64,000 nt of DNA, from contig QGNM01000003.1 in the NCBI GenBank assembly GCA_003228095.2, positions 24,266-88,265 of the forward strand. Direction: 5' to 3'. The notes beneath the pieces were generated by a model. It saw only the letters and a list, made by a program, of their open reading frames with translations. It searched no databases and was not told the origin of the DNA. The DNA is from Chloroflexota bacterium (GTDB lineage: Bacteria; Chloroflexota; Dehalococcoidia; Lucifugimonadales; UBA2962). The position numbers were made by a program, and so were the translations under genes. Below, piece by piece: positions 30,283 to 40,139 of this stretch; position 1 is the stretch's first letter, and every line of letters starts with the position of its first letter.

Positions 30283-32025
30283 CTAGCTTTTTAGTTTAGC
30301 TTCATCAGCTATCGTATTGATTATGGTGTTTATTGGCATAGTCCCAAGGTCTTTACCAGATCGATGTCTTACAGAAACACTTTCTGCGTCTGCTTCACGA
30401 TCTCCGATCACGAGCATGTAGGGAATTTTTTCAACTTGGGCATCGCGGATCTTTGACCCCATCCTATCGTTCCGGTCGTCTAAGTGACACCTTATTCCCG
30501 CATTTGCCATTTGATTCTTAACTTTAATCCCATAGTCCTCATGGCGACTTGCAATTGGTATTATTATTGCCTGTACTGGAGCAAGCCATGTCGGGAATGC
30601 TCCTCCATAATGCTCAATTAGAATACCCATGAACCTTTCCATAGAGCCTAACAAGGCTCTATGGAGAACAAACGGCTCATGTTTCGCTCCATCATCTCCA
30701 ACATATTCAAGTTCAAATCGATTAGGTAAATTGAAGTCAAATTGAACTGTGGTGACCTGCCATAATCTGCCTATTGCATCTTTGATATGTATGTCTATCT
30801 TTGGACCATAGAATGCACCTCCTCCATCATCAACCTCATAGTCTATTTCCCTTGAGTCCAAAGTATCTTTTAAAGCTTGAGTAGCAATTTCCCACTTGGC
30901 ATCCTCCCCAACGGCTTTTTCGGGTTTCGTGGCCAACATCACTCGGTAATCATCAAAACCAAAAGTTTTTAATAGATAAAAGGTTAAGTTCAATACTTGA
31001 TTAACTTCTTCTTGTACCTGGTCTTCACGACAAAATATATGTGCATCATCTTGGGTTAACCCCCTCACTCTAAGTAACCCGGATAATACTCCACCTCTTT
31101 CATATCGATAAACGGTTCCTAGTTCGCCAATTCTTATTGGGAGGTCCCTGTAACTTCTCAAGTCTGTTTTGTAGTAGGTCATATGAAAGGGACAGTTCAT
31201 GGGTTTGAGGTAATAATGTTGTCCATCCATATCCATAGGGGCAAACATATTATCTGAGTAAAACTCTAAATGACCTGAAGTTTTCCACAAATCTGATTTT
31301 CCAATGTGAGGGGTATAAATCAAAGAGTATCCAGCAGAAACATGTTCAGATTTCCAGAAGTCTTCAACGATACCTCTGACTGTTGCGCCTTTAGGGTGCC
31401 ATATAACTAAACCTGGACCAATGTCTTCGGATATAGAAAAAAGGTTTAGCTGTTTACCAAGAACCCGGTGGTCGCGTTTTCTGGCCTCTTCAATATTAGT
31501 AAGATGTTGTTCGAGCTCGGCTGAGGTTTCAAATGCTGTACCATATATCCGTTGTAACATAGGGTTCTTCTCATCACCCCTCCAATACGCCCCTGCTACA
31601 TTTAATAGCTTGTAGGCTTTGATCTGCCCTGTGGATTCAACATGAGGTCCTGCACATAAATCTTCAAATTTTCCATGAGTGTACGTGGAAATTACTTCGC
31701 CATCTGGAATATCGGCGATTAATTCAAGCTTGAGTGGTTGTTCTGCATTAATTGAGTTAGCTTCTTCTCTTTCGTACTCTCGATAAATAAATTTGAGATC
31801 CTCATCGATTACCGCTTGCATTTCTTTTTCAAATTGCTCTAGATCTTCCTCTGAAAATGTTTTTTCAGTCAAAAAGTCATAATAAAAACCATCGTCAGTT
31901 GGTGGTCCAATTCCAATGCGAATGTCTGGATATTTACGAGTAACAATGTCTGCTAGCACGTGCGCAGCAGAATGCCTTATTCTTTTTCTCAGCTCTATTA
32001 GCTCTGAATTCAATTCTCCAGACAT
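30283..32025 (-). CDS. thrS: Threonyl-tRNA synthetase lacking the N-terminal TGS domain
   Basis: HSAAHVLADIVTRKYPDIRIGIGPPTDDGFYYDF, MNCPFHMTYYK, RGLTQDDAHIFCREDQV; 580 aa starting at the editing domain. Confidence 0.95.
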   Translation of the reverse strand: MSGELNSELIELRKRIRHSAAHVLADIVTRKYPDIRIGIGPPTDDGFYYDFLTEKTFSEEDLEQFEKEMQAVIDEDLKFIYREYEREEANSINAEQPLKLELIADIPDGEVISTYTHGKFEDLCAGPHVESTGQIKAYKLLNVAGAYWRGDEKNPMLQRIYGTAFETSAELEQHLTNIEEARKRDHRVLGKQLNLFSISEDIGPGLVIWHPKGATVRGIVEDFWKSEHVSAGYSLIYTPHIGKSDLWKTSGHLEFYSDNMFAPMDMDGQHYYLKPMNCPFHMTYYKTDLRSYRDLPIRIGELGTVYRYERGGVLSGLLRVRGLTQDDAHIFCREDQVQEEVNQVLNLTFYLLKTFGFDDYRVMLATKPEKAVGEDAKWEIATQALKDTLDSREIDYEVDDGGGAFYGPKIDIHIKDAIGRLWQVTTVQFDFNLPNRFELEYVGDDGAKHEPFVLHRALLGSMERFMGILIEHYGGAFPTWLAPVQAIIIPIASRHEDYGIKVKNQMANAGIRCHLDDRNDRMGSKIRDAQVEKIPYMLVIGDREADAESVSVRHRSGKDLGTMPINTIINTIADEAKLKS

Positions 32026-32089
32026 TAAATACCTCTAATTTTTATTTGGTAGGTCAGTGTTGTCGGAACAATATTTGCAATATTGATAA

Positions 32090-33676
32090 TTATGGCACTG
32101 CGTGCCCGGCTAAAATACCTGTACATGAATCGTCTCTCACCGCAAATTCACCATTCACTATTACATGGGGGATTCCAACAGGGAATTGTTTGGGGTCATC
32201 AAAAGTAGCTGTATCAATTATAGTATCTGGGTTAAATACAACTATATCGGCAAAGTAACCTTCTTTTAATAGGCCTCTATTTTTTAAACCAAACCTTGAT
32301 GCTGCGTTATGAGTCATCCTATGTATCATAGTTTCTAAAGTCATAACGTCAGGCAATTGTCTGAGGTATCGTCCTAAGAAGCGAGGGAATGCTCCATATG
32401 CCCGTGGATGAGGTAACCCGCCTAAGGATATTTGATCAGAGCCGAGCATATAATCAGGCCTGGATAAAAAATACATTTGATCTTTCATAAGATGTCGCGA
32501 AATAGCCGGGCTTTCAGGAGGGATGGATCTAAATCCTACTTGTAGATCCTCTTTGATTAATAAATCACATATAATCTGACCTCTTGTCATCCCAGTAGTT
32601 GAAGATATATCCGTGATGCTCATTCCTTCAAGGTCTTGGTTGTTTGGCAGATGAGTAAATACGAGCTTATCTAAAGATCTAGAGTCATAAGTATCGATAA
32701 GTTTTGAGACTATTTTCCGTTTTACTGGGTCTTTTAAGCGATCAAGAATTGCTTCAGTTCCGCCATCTTGGGATATTGAATCTAAGGTCATAATTGCAAA
32801 ACTACTACCGACTGGATAAGGATACAATTCAAGTGTTGAATCAACTTCATTTTTGGCTTTGTCGATCGGACCGATTTTTTCTTCGGCCGTCATAATCCCA
32901 AAATCTTCAGCTGTTGTTCTGAAATGCGAAAAATGTACCTTAACTCCTGATTTGCGACCTATTTCCAATGCCTCTTCTATGCCCCCACCTTCAAAACCTC
33001 TTTCCGTGTTTACGTCACGGAGGTGAGTAACATATAATCCGCCAGCCTCGTCTGCTGCTCCGCATAGCTCTATTAATTCTTCAGTATTGCTCCAGCTATT
33101 CGGGTAATATGACATACCTGTAGCTAATGCCACAGCTCCTTCTTCAATAGATTCTCTAACGAGCGACTTTGCATTTTCTAAATCTTTACCTAATAAGGGC
33201 ACATCATTAAACCCGACTGTCTCAAGACGGATAGCACCGTGCGGAACACAATAGGCAGTATTGATGGCGCATTTTTTATGATAATTTTTTCTAAAAGCCT
33301 TAACGCTACTCATGTCTAAATCTGGCGATGGCATGCCTAATAACCCAGACAGGTATTGACGATAAATTAGGTAGTTTTTTGAGTTTAGGGGTGCATATGA
33401 TAGCCCATCTTGTCCGAGAATTTCCGTAGTAATTCCTTGCCTTATACCTGATGCATGCTGAGGATCAGTCAGCAGAATGCCGTCTGAATGGGCATGAGTA
33501 TCAATGAATCCTGGTGAGACAACCAAGCCGGTTGCATCAATGATATTAACTCCCTCTGTATTGGATAAATCACCGATAGCTTCTATTTTCCCCTGTTTGA
33601 TTCCTAAGTCAGCCTTGATTCTAGGATTTCCACTACCATCAACAATGGTGCCATTTTTTATTAGTATGTCGAACAT
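32090..33676 (-). CDS. N-acyl-D-amino-acid deacylase / amidohydrolase family protein
   Basis: MFDILIKNGTIVDGSGNPRIKADLGIKQGKIEAIGD, GLVVSPGFIDTHAHSDG, LYVTHLRD. Confidence 0.9.
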   Translation of the reverse strand: MFDILIKNGTIVDGSGNPRIKADLGIKQGKIEAIGDLSNTEGVNIIDATGLVVSPGFIDTHAHSDGILLTDPQHASGIRQGITTEILGQDGLSYAPLNSKNYLIYRQYLSGLLGMPSPDLDMSSVKAFRKNYHKKCAINTAYCVPHGAIRLETVGFNDVPLLGKDLENAKSLVRESIEEGAVALATGMSYYPNSWSNTEELIELCGAADEAGGLYVTHLRDVNTERGFEGGGIEEALEIGRKSGVKVHFSHFRTTAEDFGIMTAEEKIGPIDKAKNEVDSTLELYPYPVGSSFAIMTLDSISQDGGTEAILDRLKDPVKRKIVSKLIDTYDSRSLDKLVFTHLPNNQDLEGMSITDISSTTGMTRGQIICDLLIKEDLQVGFRSIPPESPAISRHLMKDQMYFLSRPDYMLGSDQISLGGLPHPRAYGAFPRFLGRYLRQLPDVMTLETMIHRMTHNAASRFGLKNRGLLKEGYFADIVVFNPDTIIDTATFDDPKQFPVGIPHVIVNGEFAVRDDSCTGILAGHAVP

Positions 33677-33774
33677 CTATTTCCTTTCCATTTTCACAAT
33701 CTTACTCCGTCCCATAAAAGTACCTGCACCTCAGGTTAAAGAGTTACTAATCTTACATTGTCTTTATATAATTC

Positions 33775-34812
33775 TTATAGTGACTTCGCTGGGTTTCTAA
33801 GAGGTATTTTGGTTCGAACAGATGGATTGACCAGAGACATAGGATACATCCCCATTAACACTCTTGCTGCCTCTTCTCCAAGCCTTACCCTTCCATCACG
33901 ACTTGAATTGTCTGAAGTGCCGGCTGAATGAGGGGAGGCAATTACATTATCCATTAAAAGTAAAGGGTTATTTTTTGGTGTAGGTTCAACTTCAAAAACA
34001 TCTAATGCTGCTCCAGCTATGTCCTTGTTAATCAAAGCGGATATTAGATCAGACTCATTGTGAGTAGATCCCCTGCATGTATTTATAAAATATCCAGTAG
34101 ACTTCATGCTCTTAAAAAGGGCTGCATTTGCCAAGTTTTGTGTTTCAGAATTTAATGGAACATGCATAGAAACATAATCCGATTCTGCACCCAATGATTC
34201 CAAAGACCCTAATCTTTCCACTTCGTATTCTTGGGAAACCCAAGGTTCCAAGTATGGGTCATACACTTTTACATTAATGCCGAAAGCTTTTGCTTTTTTG
34301 GAAACATGCCGCCCTATGTTTCCAAATCCCACCAAACCTAAGGTTTGCCCATAAACGGCAGGCATCGGAAAAAGATTCTTTACTGTCGTACTAGTCCATT
34401 CGCCATGCTTAACTAATTTATCAAGTTGGAGAAGTCGTTTACTGCACGCTAGCAAAAACATTATTGTGTGATTAGCAACTTCATCAGAACAATATCCGGC
34501 GCAATTAGCTACCATGATTCCCATGTCGGTAGCTGCCTGGTCTTCTATATGATTAAATCCATGTCCTAAACTGATAATTGCCTGAGCTTTATTCATATGT
34601 TGAATAACCGATTTTCCTAGTGGAACCATTTCGTCGATAATTAAGTCTGCGTCCTTTACTGCTTCTATGATTTCGCCCTGGCTTGACACCATATGAATTT
34701 CAAGGTCGTGATCAACTAGGTCGAGGGTTTTTGTTGTTAAAGATAATTCAGCGCTATCAGACCAGAAATCTAAGGCAGCAGATCTTATATACGCAACTTT
34801 AGGTTTTGACAT
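33775..34812 (-). CDS. D-2-hydroxyacid dehydrogenase family protein
   Basis: QTLGLVGFGNIGRHVSKKAKAFGINVKVYDPY, INTCRGSTHNESDLISALINKDIAGAALDVFEVEP. Confidence 0.92.
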   Translation of the reverse strand: MSKPKVAYIRSAALDFWSDSAELSLTTKTLDLVDHDLEIHMVSSQGEIIEAVKDADLIIDEMVPLGKSVIQHMNKAQAIISLGHGFNHIEDQAATDMGIMVANCAGYCSDEVANHTIMFLLACSKRLLQLDKLVKHGEWTSTTVKNLFPMPAVYGQTLGLVGFGNIGRHVSKKAKAFGINVKVYDPYLEPWVSQEYEVERLGSLESLGAESDYVSMHVPLNSETQNLANAALFKSMKSTGYFINTCRGSTHNESDLISALINKDIAGAALDVFEVEPTPKNNPLLLMDNVIASPHSAGTSDNSSRDGRVRLGEEAARVLMGMYPMSLVNPSVRTKIPLRNPAKSL

Positions 34813-34933
34813 TTAATTAATCCCCCAATTTAAATAAAAAAGTTAAACCACATTATACGATTCCTTATGCCAGTTGATGTATCATTACTTTTTTAAATGT
34901 TAGGATTTTTTCAGAAAATGAAAGGTATGTCAG

Positions 34934-35551
34934 ATGTTAAAACTTGAAATTTTCCATGATTACATATGACCGTTTGCTTATAATGCAGCCGTGTGGCTGG
35001 ATCAGGTGAGACGAGATGGGATGGAATTAAGCATCACTTGGAAATCGTTTGTATTAGACGCAAATAAAGATGATGTTGACCATAAGTTGTTTTGGCAATC
35101 ACCAATTGAAGAGCAAGGACGATCCATGTATGCTCATAAAATTGGTAAAGCAGCATTGCGTCAGGGTCAACAGTTATTTGAGCAATTCAATCTACATGTT
35201 TATGTATCTCGACATTCGGGCAAACGGATTCGCCTAGATAAATATGATGAACTTTTAGAAGTGTCGGAGCAATGTGGACTTAGTAAAAAACAACTTTTAT
35301 TAGACCTTGAAGATCCGGATTTGATCTTAGAGATTAAAGAAGATCATGAAGAAGCAGTTGAGCATTATGGTGTTTTTGGCACTCCGACATTCGTATTTGA
35401 AAACGGACAGTCAGTATTTGTAAAAACGTTAATGCCTCCAGAAAAAGATGCCCTTAAAGCTTTTAATGTTTTTCTGGCTCTGTTTGGTGACAGAGATTAT
35501 ATTGGTGAGATAAAACGCCCTCAACCACCTTGGCCGAAAAACGTGAATTAG
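34934..35551 (+). CDS. DsbA/FrnE-like thiol:disulfide oxidoreductase, putative selenoprotein (in-frame TGA at 34967-34969)
   Basis: From ATG 34934 (AAAGG Shine-Dalgarno 8 nt upstream): MLKLEIFHDYI-[TGA]-PFAYNAAVWLDQVRRDGMELSITWKSF... continuous with track ORF 34991-35551. TGA sits at the family's active-site Cys; cis-Pro motif GVFGTPTFVF downstream. Confidence 0.75.
34981..35004 (+). promoter_or_regulatory. Candidate bacterial SECIS-like hairpin
   Basis: CAGCC (34986-34990) GTGT (34991-34994) GGCTG (34995-34999): 5-bp stem with flanking T84-A35001 and A83-T35002 pairs. The first loop base is G, 21 nt after the TGA. Confidence 0.55.
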
Positions 35552-35555
35552 CGTA

Positions 35556-36248
35556 GTGATAAAGAACAATATTAAATTTGATGAAATAGAAGCTAAACTT
35601 GGATTCAACTTTAAAAACCGTGACCTATTAAGAATGGCCTTAACTCATCCCTCTGCTACTAATGAAATGGGCGTTAAACGCAACGAATCGAATCAGAGAA
35701 TGGAATTCTTGGGGGATGCAGTCTTAGATTTGATAATGGCTAATTATCTTTATGAAAAACATGAAGAATGGAATGAAGGAGAATTAACTGTAGAATCGGA
35801 TAAGTTAGTTAATGGAGCTACTTTGGCTAAAATAGCAGCAGAAATTAATTTAGGCCGATATTTAATTCTTGGAAAAGGACTGATATCTCAATCTGGGAGA
35901 GATAACCCTTCAATACTTGCAGCAGCATTTGAAGCGATAGTGGCTGCAGTTTTCATTGAAGGTGGTTATGAAATGGCACATAAGATGGTTGTACAGCTGT
36001 ATAGTAAATATCTTTATGTGCGTGAAGAGGTTGAGAATAGCAAGAAATATTTGCAGGAGTATTTACAAAGCCGAGGCAGCCCTATACCTGAATATAGAAC
36101 AGTCGAGTCTACTGGAAAACCGCATGAGCTAACATTTTTTGTTGAGGTAGTGATAAATGAACAAGTCATGGGGGTTGGTTCCGGATCGAAGAAAATCGAT
36201 GCGGAGCAAGAAGCGGCTAATCATGCACTCAAAGCCTTAAAATATTAG
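35556..36248 (+). CDS. rnc: Ribonuclease III
   Basis: LLRMALTHPSATNE, NQRMEFLGDAVLDLIMANYLYE, C-terminal dsRBD GSGSKKIDAEQEAANHALKAL. Confidence 0.96.
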   Translation: MIKNNIKFDEIEAKLGFNFKNRDLLRMALTHPSATNEMGVKRNESNQRMEFLGDAVLDLIMANYLYEKHEEWNEGELTVESDKLVNGATLAKIAAEINLGRYLILGKGLISQSGRDNPSILAAAFEAIVAAVFIEGGYEMAHKMVVQLYSKYLYVREEVENSKKYLQEYLQSRGSPIPEYRTVESTGKPHELTFFVEVVINEQVMGVGSGSKKIDAEQEAANHALKALKY

Positions 36249-36266
36249 TGTTATAAAACACTAATA
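36243..36266. terminator. Perfect 10-bp hairpin between convergent rnc and glyA
   Basis: TATTAGTGTT-ATAA-AACACTAATA; includes the rnc stop codon. Weak U tract. Confidence 0.5.
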
Positions 36267-37517
36267 ATCTATTCCTGGAACAGGAAATTTTGATGTAAGG
36301 TTGATTACATCATTACGAATATCTGAAAGCTTAGAATCATTATTCTTGTTTTTTAATGCCCTAAGAATTAGTTCTCCTACCAAACAAATATCTTCTCTCA
36401 AAAAGCCTCTTGTTGTTATTGCAGGGGTGCCAAGTCTAAGCCCGCTAGTTATTCTTGGTTTTTGAGGGTCATATGGGATGGCATTTCTATTTGCTGTAAT
36501 ACAAACTTTATCCAATGTTTCTTCTGCGTCTTTGCCAGTTATATTTATCGGCCTTAGATCTACCAGTACCATATGAGTATCTGTTCCCCCAGAAACAATT
36601 CTTAAACCTCCGTTTGCTAAAACATTTGCAAGGGTAACTGCATTTTTAATTACTTGCTCAGAGTATTCTGTAAATTTAAGAGTCATTGCTTCACTAAAAG
36701 CAACAGCTTTCGCTGCAATTGTGTTTTCGAGAGGCCCACCCTGTACGTTTGGAAATACTCCTCTATCCACATTTTTTGCATGGATTTCTTTAGATAAAAT
36801 CATGCCGCCCCTTGGGCCTCTCAGGGTTTTGTGAGTAGTTGAAGTCACCACGTCAGCGTAAGGGATAGGAGAAGGGTGTACTTTCGCTGCCACCAAACCT
36901 GAAACATGAGCCATGTCAACCATTAATATTGCATTTACTTCGTCGGCAACATCGCGGAATTGACTATAGTCAAATATTCTTGGATATGCGGTTGCTCCTG
37001 CCACGATAATTTTCGGTTTATGTTGTTTTGCTAATGATAAAACCTCGTCAATATTTACCAGTTCAGTTTCCTTATCAACTCCATAAGATACGAAATTGTA
37101 ATGCTTGCCTGAAAAATTGACCTTACTTCCGTGTGTTAAATGACCTCCTTGATCTAGTCTTAGGCCAAGCACAACATCCCCGGGTTTTAACAGTGAGTGA
37201 TATACGGCCATATTTGCTTGAGCGCCTGAGTGAGGTTGAACGTTGGCATGTTCCGAATCGAACAGAATCTTGGCTCTTTGTATGGCTAAATTCTCTACTG
37301 TATCGACATGTTCACAACCTCCGTAATAACGCTTTCCCGGATACCCTTCGGCGTATTTATTTGTCATAACCGAACCTTGAGCCTGCATGACAGCTTTACT
37401 TGCATAATTTTCAGATGCTATTAGATTTATATTTTTTCGTTGACGTTCTTCTTCTTTGCCTATAGCAGAAAAAATTTCAGGATCAGATGTTTTTAAGATA
37501 TTCAATTCCCTCTCCAA
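36261..37517 (-). CDS. glyA: Serine hydroxymethyltransferase
   Basis: [61 protein letters not shown]. Confidence 0.97.
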   Translation of the reverse strand: MERELNILKTSDPEIFSAIGKEEERQRKNINLIASENYASKAVMQAQGSVMTNKYAEGYPGKRYYGGCEHVDTVENLAIQRAKILFDSEHANVQPHSGAQANMAVYHSLLKPGDVVLGLRLDQGGHLTHGSKVNFSGKHYNFVSYGVDKETELVNIDEVLSLAKQHKPKIIVAGATAYPRIFDYSQFRDVADEVNAILMVDMAHVSGLVAAKVHPSPIPYADVVTSTTHKTLRGPRGGMILSKEIHAKNVDRGVFPNVQGGPLENTIAAKAVAFSEAMTLKFTEYSEQVIKNAVTLANVLANGGLRIVSGGTDTHMVLVDLRPINITGKDAEETLDKVCITANRNAIPYDPQKPRITSGLRLGTPAITTRGFLREDICLVGELILRALKNKNNDSKLSDIRNDVINLTSKFPVPGIDY

Positions 37518-37788
37518 TTTAATAAGAAAGTCTTTTTAATTTGTTCATTTGATTTGAAATGATGAAAATACTTGAGGATGGGTGAAATAAACTAATCAAA
37601 ACAGAAAAAGAGCAATTATGATTAATATTATCAAGTATAATTCTATGGTTATTTACACTAGTATTCAAGTTGAATAATTAAGTTAAGAGCTGGTATAAAT
37701 TACTTGTGCAATTATTCAATTGCTCTCAATCAATACACAATAATAGCAAAAATTATAAAAACGATATATTTAGAAACACTTTTATGGT

Positions 37789-38814
37789 TTGCATATATAC
37801 GAAAGACTAGGTGAGTCAATTCCACATCTAAATGTTGATGAAGTAAATTTAAATGGAAATTACATTCAGGACCTAAATGTAAAAGAATGGGACGGCCTGC
37901 TTAGTAGATCTGATAGTTCACACATGTTTTTCTCTCATTGGTTTTTAAAATCTTGGTATAAATTACTGGGGCATGATCAGGAACTCATAAACTTTGAAAT
38001 TCGTAAAAATGGTGATTTGGCGGGTGTTGTACCCATCTTAAAAGAGAAATCCTCTTTTATTCTTGGAGGCGATTCGGAATTATTTGATTATCAACAGCTC
38101 ATCATTGAAAAGGGGATGGAAAGAGAAGTGATAACCGCTTTTTTTGATTACATATCAGAAAAAGACTGGAAAACGCTAGAGTTGCCTTCTGTTTCAAATA
38201 ATTCGCAACAGATAAACATATTGAAGGAAATTGCAAAGGAAAGAAATTATTCAATTGAATCTGAGCAGTCTGCGGTATCCCCAATATTAGAACTGCCTGA
38301 TTCATGGGATCTCTATGTCTCATCATTAAGAAAAAAACACAGACATGAATTAAGACGCAAAATTCGGCGTATTGAAAGCATGGGTCAAGTTCAAAATATA
38401 TCTGTAACCAAACCATCGGATACTGATATAGATGATTTTTTTAATTTGATGCGCCTGACAAGTGATGCTAAATCAGCATTCTTAACAAAAAATATTGAAG
38501 GTTTTTTTAGATTGTTAATTCAAAATGCATGTGAACGTAATCATTTGAACTTGTCATTTTTAGAGTTTAATTCAAAAAGAGTTGCAGGGTGCTTGGTTTT
38601 CGATTATCAAAATGATTTTATGCTTTACAATAGCGGTTACGATGCTTCGAATCGTGAGCTTAGCGCTGGCCTTATTAACAAAGCCTATACAATAAAACAA
38701 GCAATTGAACTTGGCAGATCAAGATTTAACTTCCTGAAGGGTTCCGAGCGCTACAAATATGAATTGGGTGGTGTTGATGAACCAATTCATAACATTTTGA
38801 TAATTAGAAATTAG
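37789..38814 (+). CDS. BioF2/FemAB-like GNAT-fold acyltransferase
   Basis: SSLRKKHRHELRRKIRRIE, AGLINKAYTIKQAIELGRSRFNFLKGSERYKYELGG. Confidence 0.78.
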   Translation: MHIYERLGESIPHLNVDEVNLNGNYIQDLNVKEWDGLLSRSDSSHMFFSHWFLKSWYKLLGHDQELINFEIRKNGDLAGVVPILKEKSSFILGGDSELFDYQQLIIEKGMEREVITAFFDYISEKDWKTLELPSVSNNSQQINILKEIAKERNYSIESEQSAVSPILELPDSWDLYVSSLRKKHRHELRRKIRRIESMGQVQNISVTKPSDTDIDDFFNLMRLTSDAKSAFLTKNIEGFFRLLIQNACERNHLNLSFLEFNSKRVAGCLVFDYQNDFMLYNSGYDASNRELSAGLINKAYTIKQAIELGRSRFNFLKGSERYKYELGGVDEPIHNILIIRN

Positions 38815-38883
38815 AATTACGCTCAATAATAGATTTAAAAGTTGATCTCAACGTGATTAATATTTGGAAAAGAGGACTCTTGT

Positions 38884-40131
38884 TTGAAATATAGAGTAGC
38901 GTTTCTTAGTTTGCATGGGTGTCCGGTGGCGCGTTTAGGTGAGAAAGACACTGGTGGCATGAATGTATATCTAAAAGAAACGGCAAAACACCTTGGAAAG
39001 TTAGGTATAAAGACTGACGTCTATACCCGTGTTCATGATCTTAATGATGAAGAAATTATTTCATTAGGAATTAACGCTAGGGTAATTCATATAAAAGCAG
39101 GCGAACTCAGCCATACAAAGGAAGATTTATATCATACTGGGCCGGAATTTGTGGGAAACATTTTACGTTTTCAAAAAAGAGAAAACATTGAATATGATTT
39201 AGTTCACGCTCACTATTGGTTATCTGGGTATCCTGGGATTGAATTATCCAAATTGTGGGCTTCTCCTCTTGTGTCAACTTTTCATACGTTAGCTAAATTA
39301 AAATTGAAAGCAAAAGTAGGGGAAAAAGAATCTGAGCACAGGATTTCTAGTGAGAGCGAAACAATTCTCAAATCTCACGGAATTGTTGTTTCGACTGAAT
39401 CCGAAGTTAGCGATATAAAAGAACTATATTTTAAGGTTAATGAAAATTCCACTAACTTTAAAATCAGGGTTATATCTCCTGGAGTAGATCTTGACGTCTT
39501 TAAACCTGGAGACCGTTCGGCAGCAAGAAATAAGTTGGGATTAACGAAAGCAAAAATGGTTTTGTATGCCGGTAGGTTAGAGCCGCTGAAAGGTATAGAT
39601 ATAGCTATAGAAGCGGTTTCAAAGCTTGATACTCAGGAGATAGTGAATTTGACAGTTGTTGGAGGAGATTCAACATCTGAAGATATTGTCCTTGAATTAA
39701 AGAGCCTAGCAGGGTCTTTGGGAATTTCTGAAAGAGTTAAATTCATTGGATCAATTAGTCAATCAGAGTTAGCTGATTATTACAGAGCAGCTGATGTTTT
39801 GATATTCCCTTCATATTATGAAAGTTTTGGATTAGTAGCACTTGAGGCCATGGCGTCTGGAATCCCAGTAGTTGCGTCACGAGTTGGTGGTTTAATGGAT
39901 CTAATAAAGAATGGCGAAGCCGGTTATTTAGTTCCGTTTAGGTGTGCTGAGTCATTTGCTGAGAAGCTTGAAGTAATATTGGCAAATCCTTCATTACAAG
40001 AAGCTATGGGAGAATCAGCAAACGCAATTGCAATGAAGTGTGGATGGGAAGATGTGGCTAAAAATCTAGCTAAATTTTATATGTCTCTGTCTAGTGAATT
40101 TAGTTTGAAGTTAAAAAAGTCATCAAAATAG
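38884..40131 (+). CDS. GT4-family glycosyltransferase, MshA/sucrose-phosphate synthase-like
   Basis: DTGGMNVYLKETAKHLGKLGIKTDVYTRVHD, YDLVHAHYWLSGYPGIELSKLW, VISPGVDLDVFKPGDRSAARNKLGL, LIFPSYYESFGLVALEAMASGIPVVAS. Confidence 0.88.
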   Translation: MKYRVAFLSLHGCPVARLGEKDTGGMNVYLKETAKHLGKLGIKTDVYTRVHDLNDEEIISLGINARVIHIKAGELSHTKEDLYHTGPEFVGNILRFQKRENIEYDLVHAHYWLSGYPGIELSKLWASPLVSTFHTLAKLKLKAKVGEKESEHRISSESETILKSHGIVVSTESEVSDIKELYFKVNENSTNFKIRVISPGVDLDVFKPGDRSAARNKLGLTKAKMVLYAGRLEPLKGIDIAIEAVSKLDTQEIVNLTVVGGDSTSEDIVLELKSLAGSLGISERVKFIGSISQSELADYYRAADVLIFPSYYESFGLVALEAMASGIPVVASRVGGLMDLIKNGEAGYLVPFRCAESFAEKLEVILANPSLQEAMGESANAIAMKCGWEDVAKNLAKFYMSLSSEFSLKLKKSSK

Positions 40132-40139
40132 TTTAACTT

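Noticed and set aside
34934-34990. Treating the DsbA-like gene as a simple pseudogene or as starting at GTG 34991
   Set aside because: Everything else is intact, the stop falls precisely on the catalytic Cys codon, and a hairpin with suitable spacing follows. Kept as a selenoprotein candidate, though a mutation or read error is not excluded.
37518-37788. Possible hidden gene or structured RNA in the AT-rich gap between glyA and the BioF2-like gene
   Set aside because: Low-complexity AT-rich sequence with no credible ORF, riboswitch core or strong hairpin by eye.
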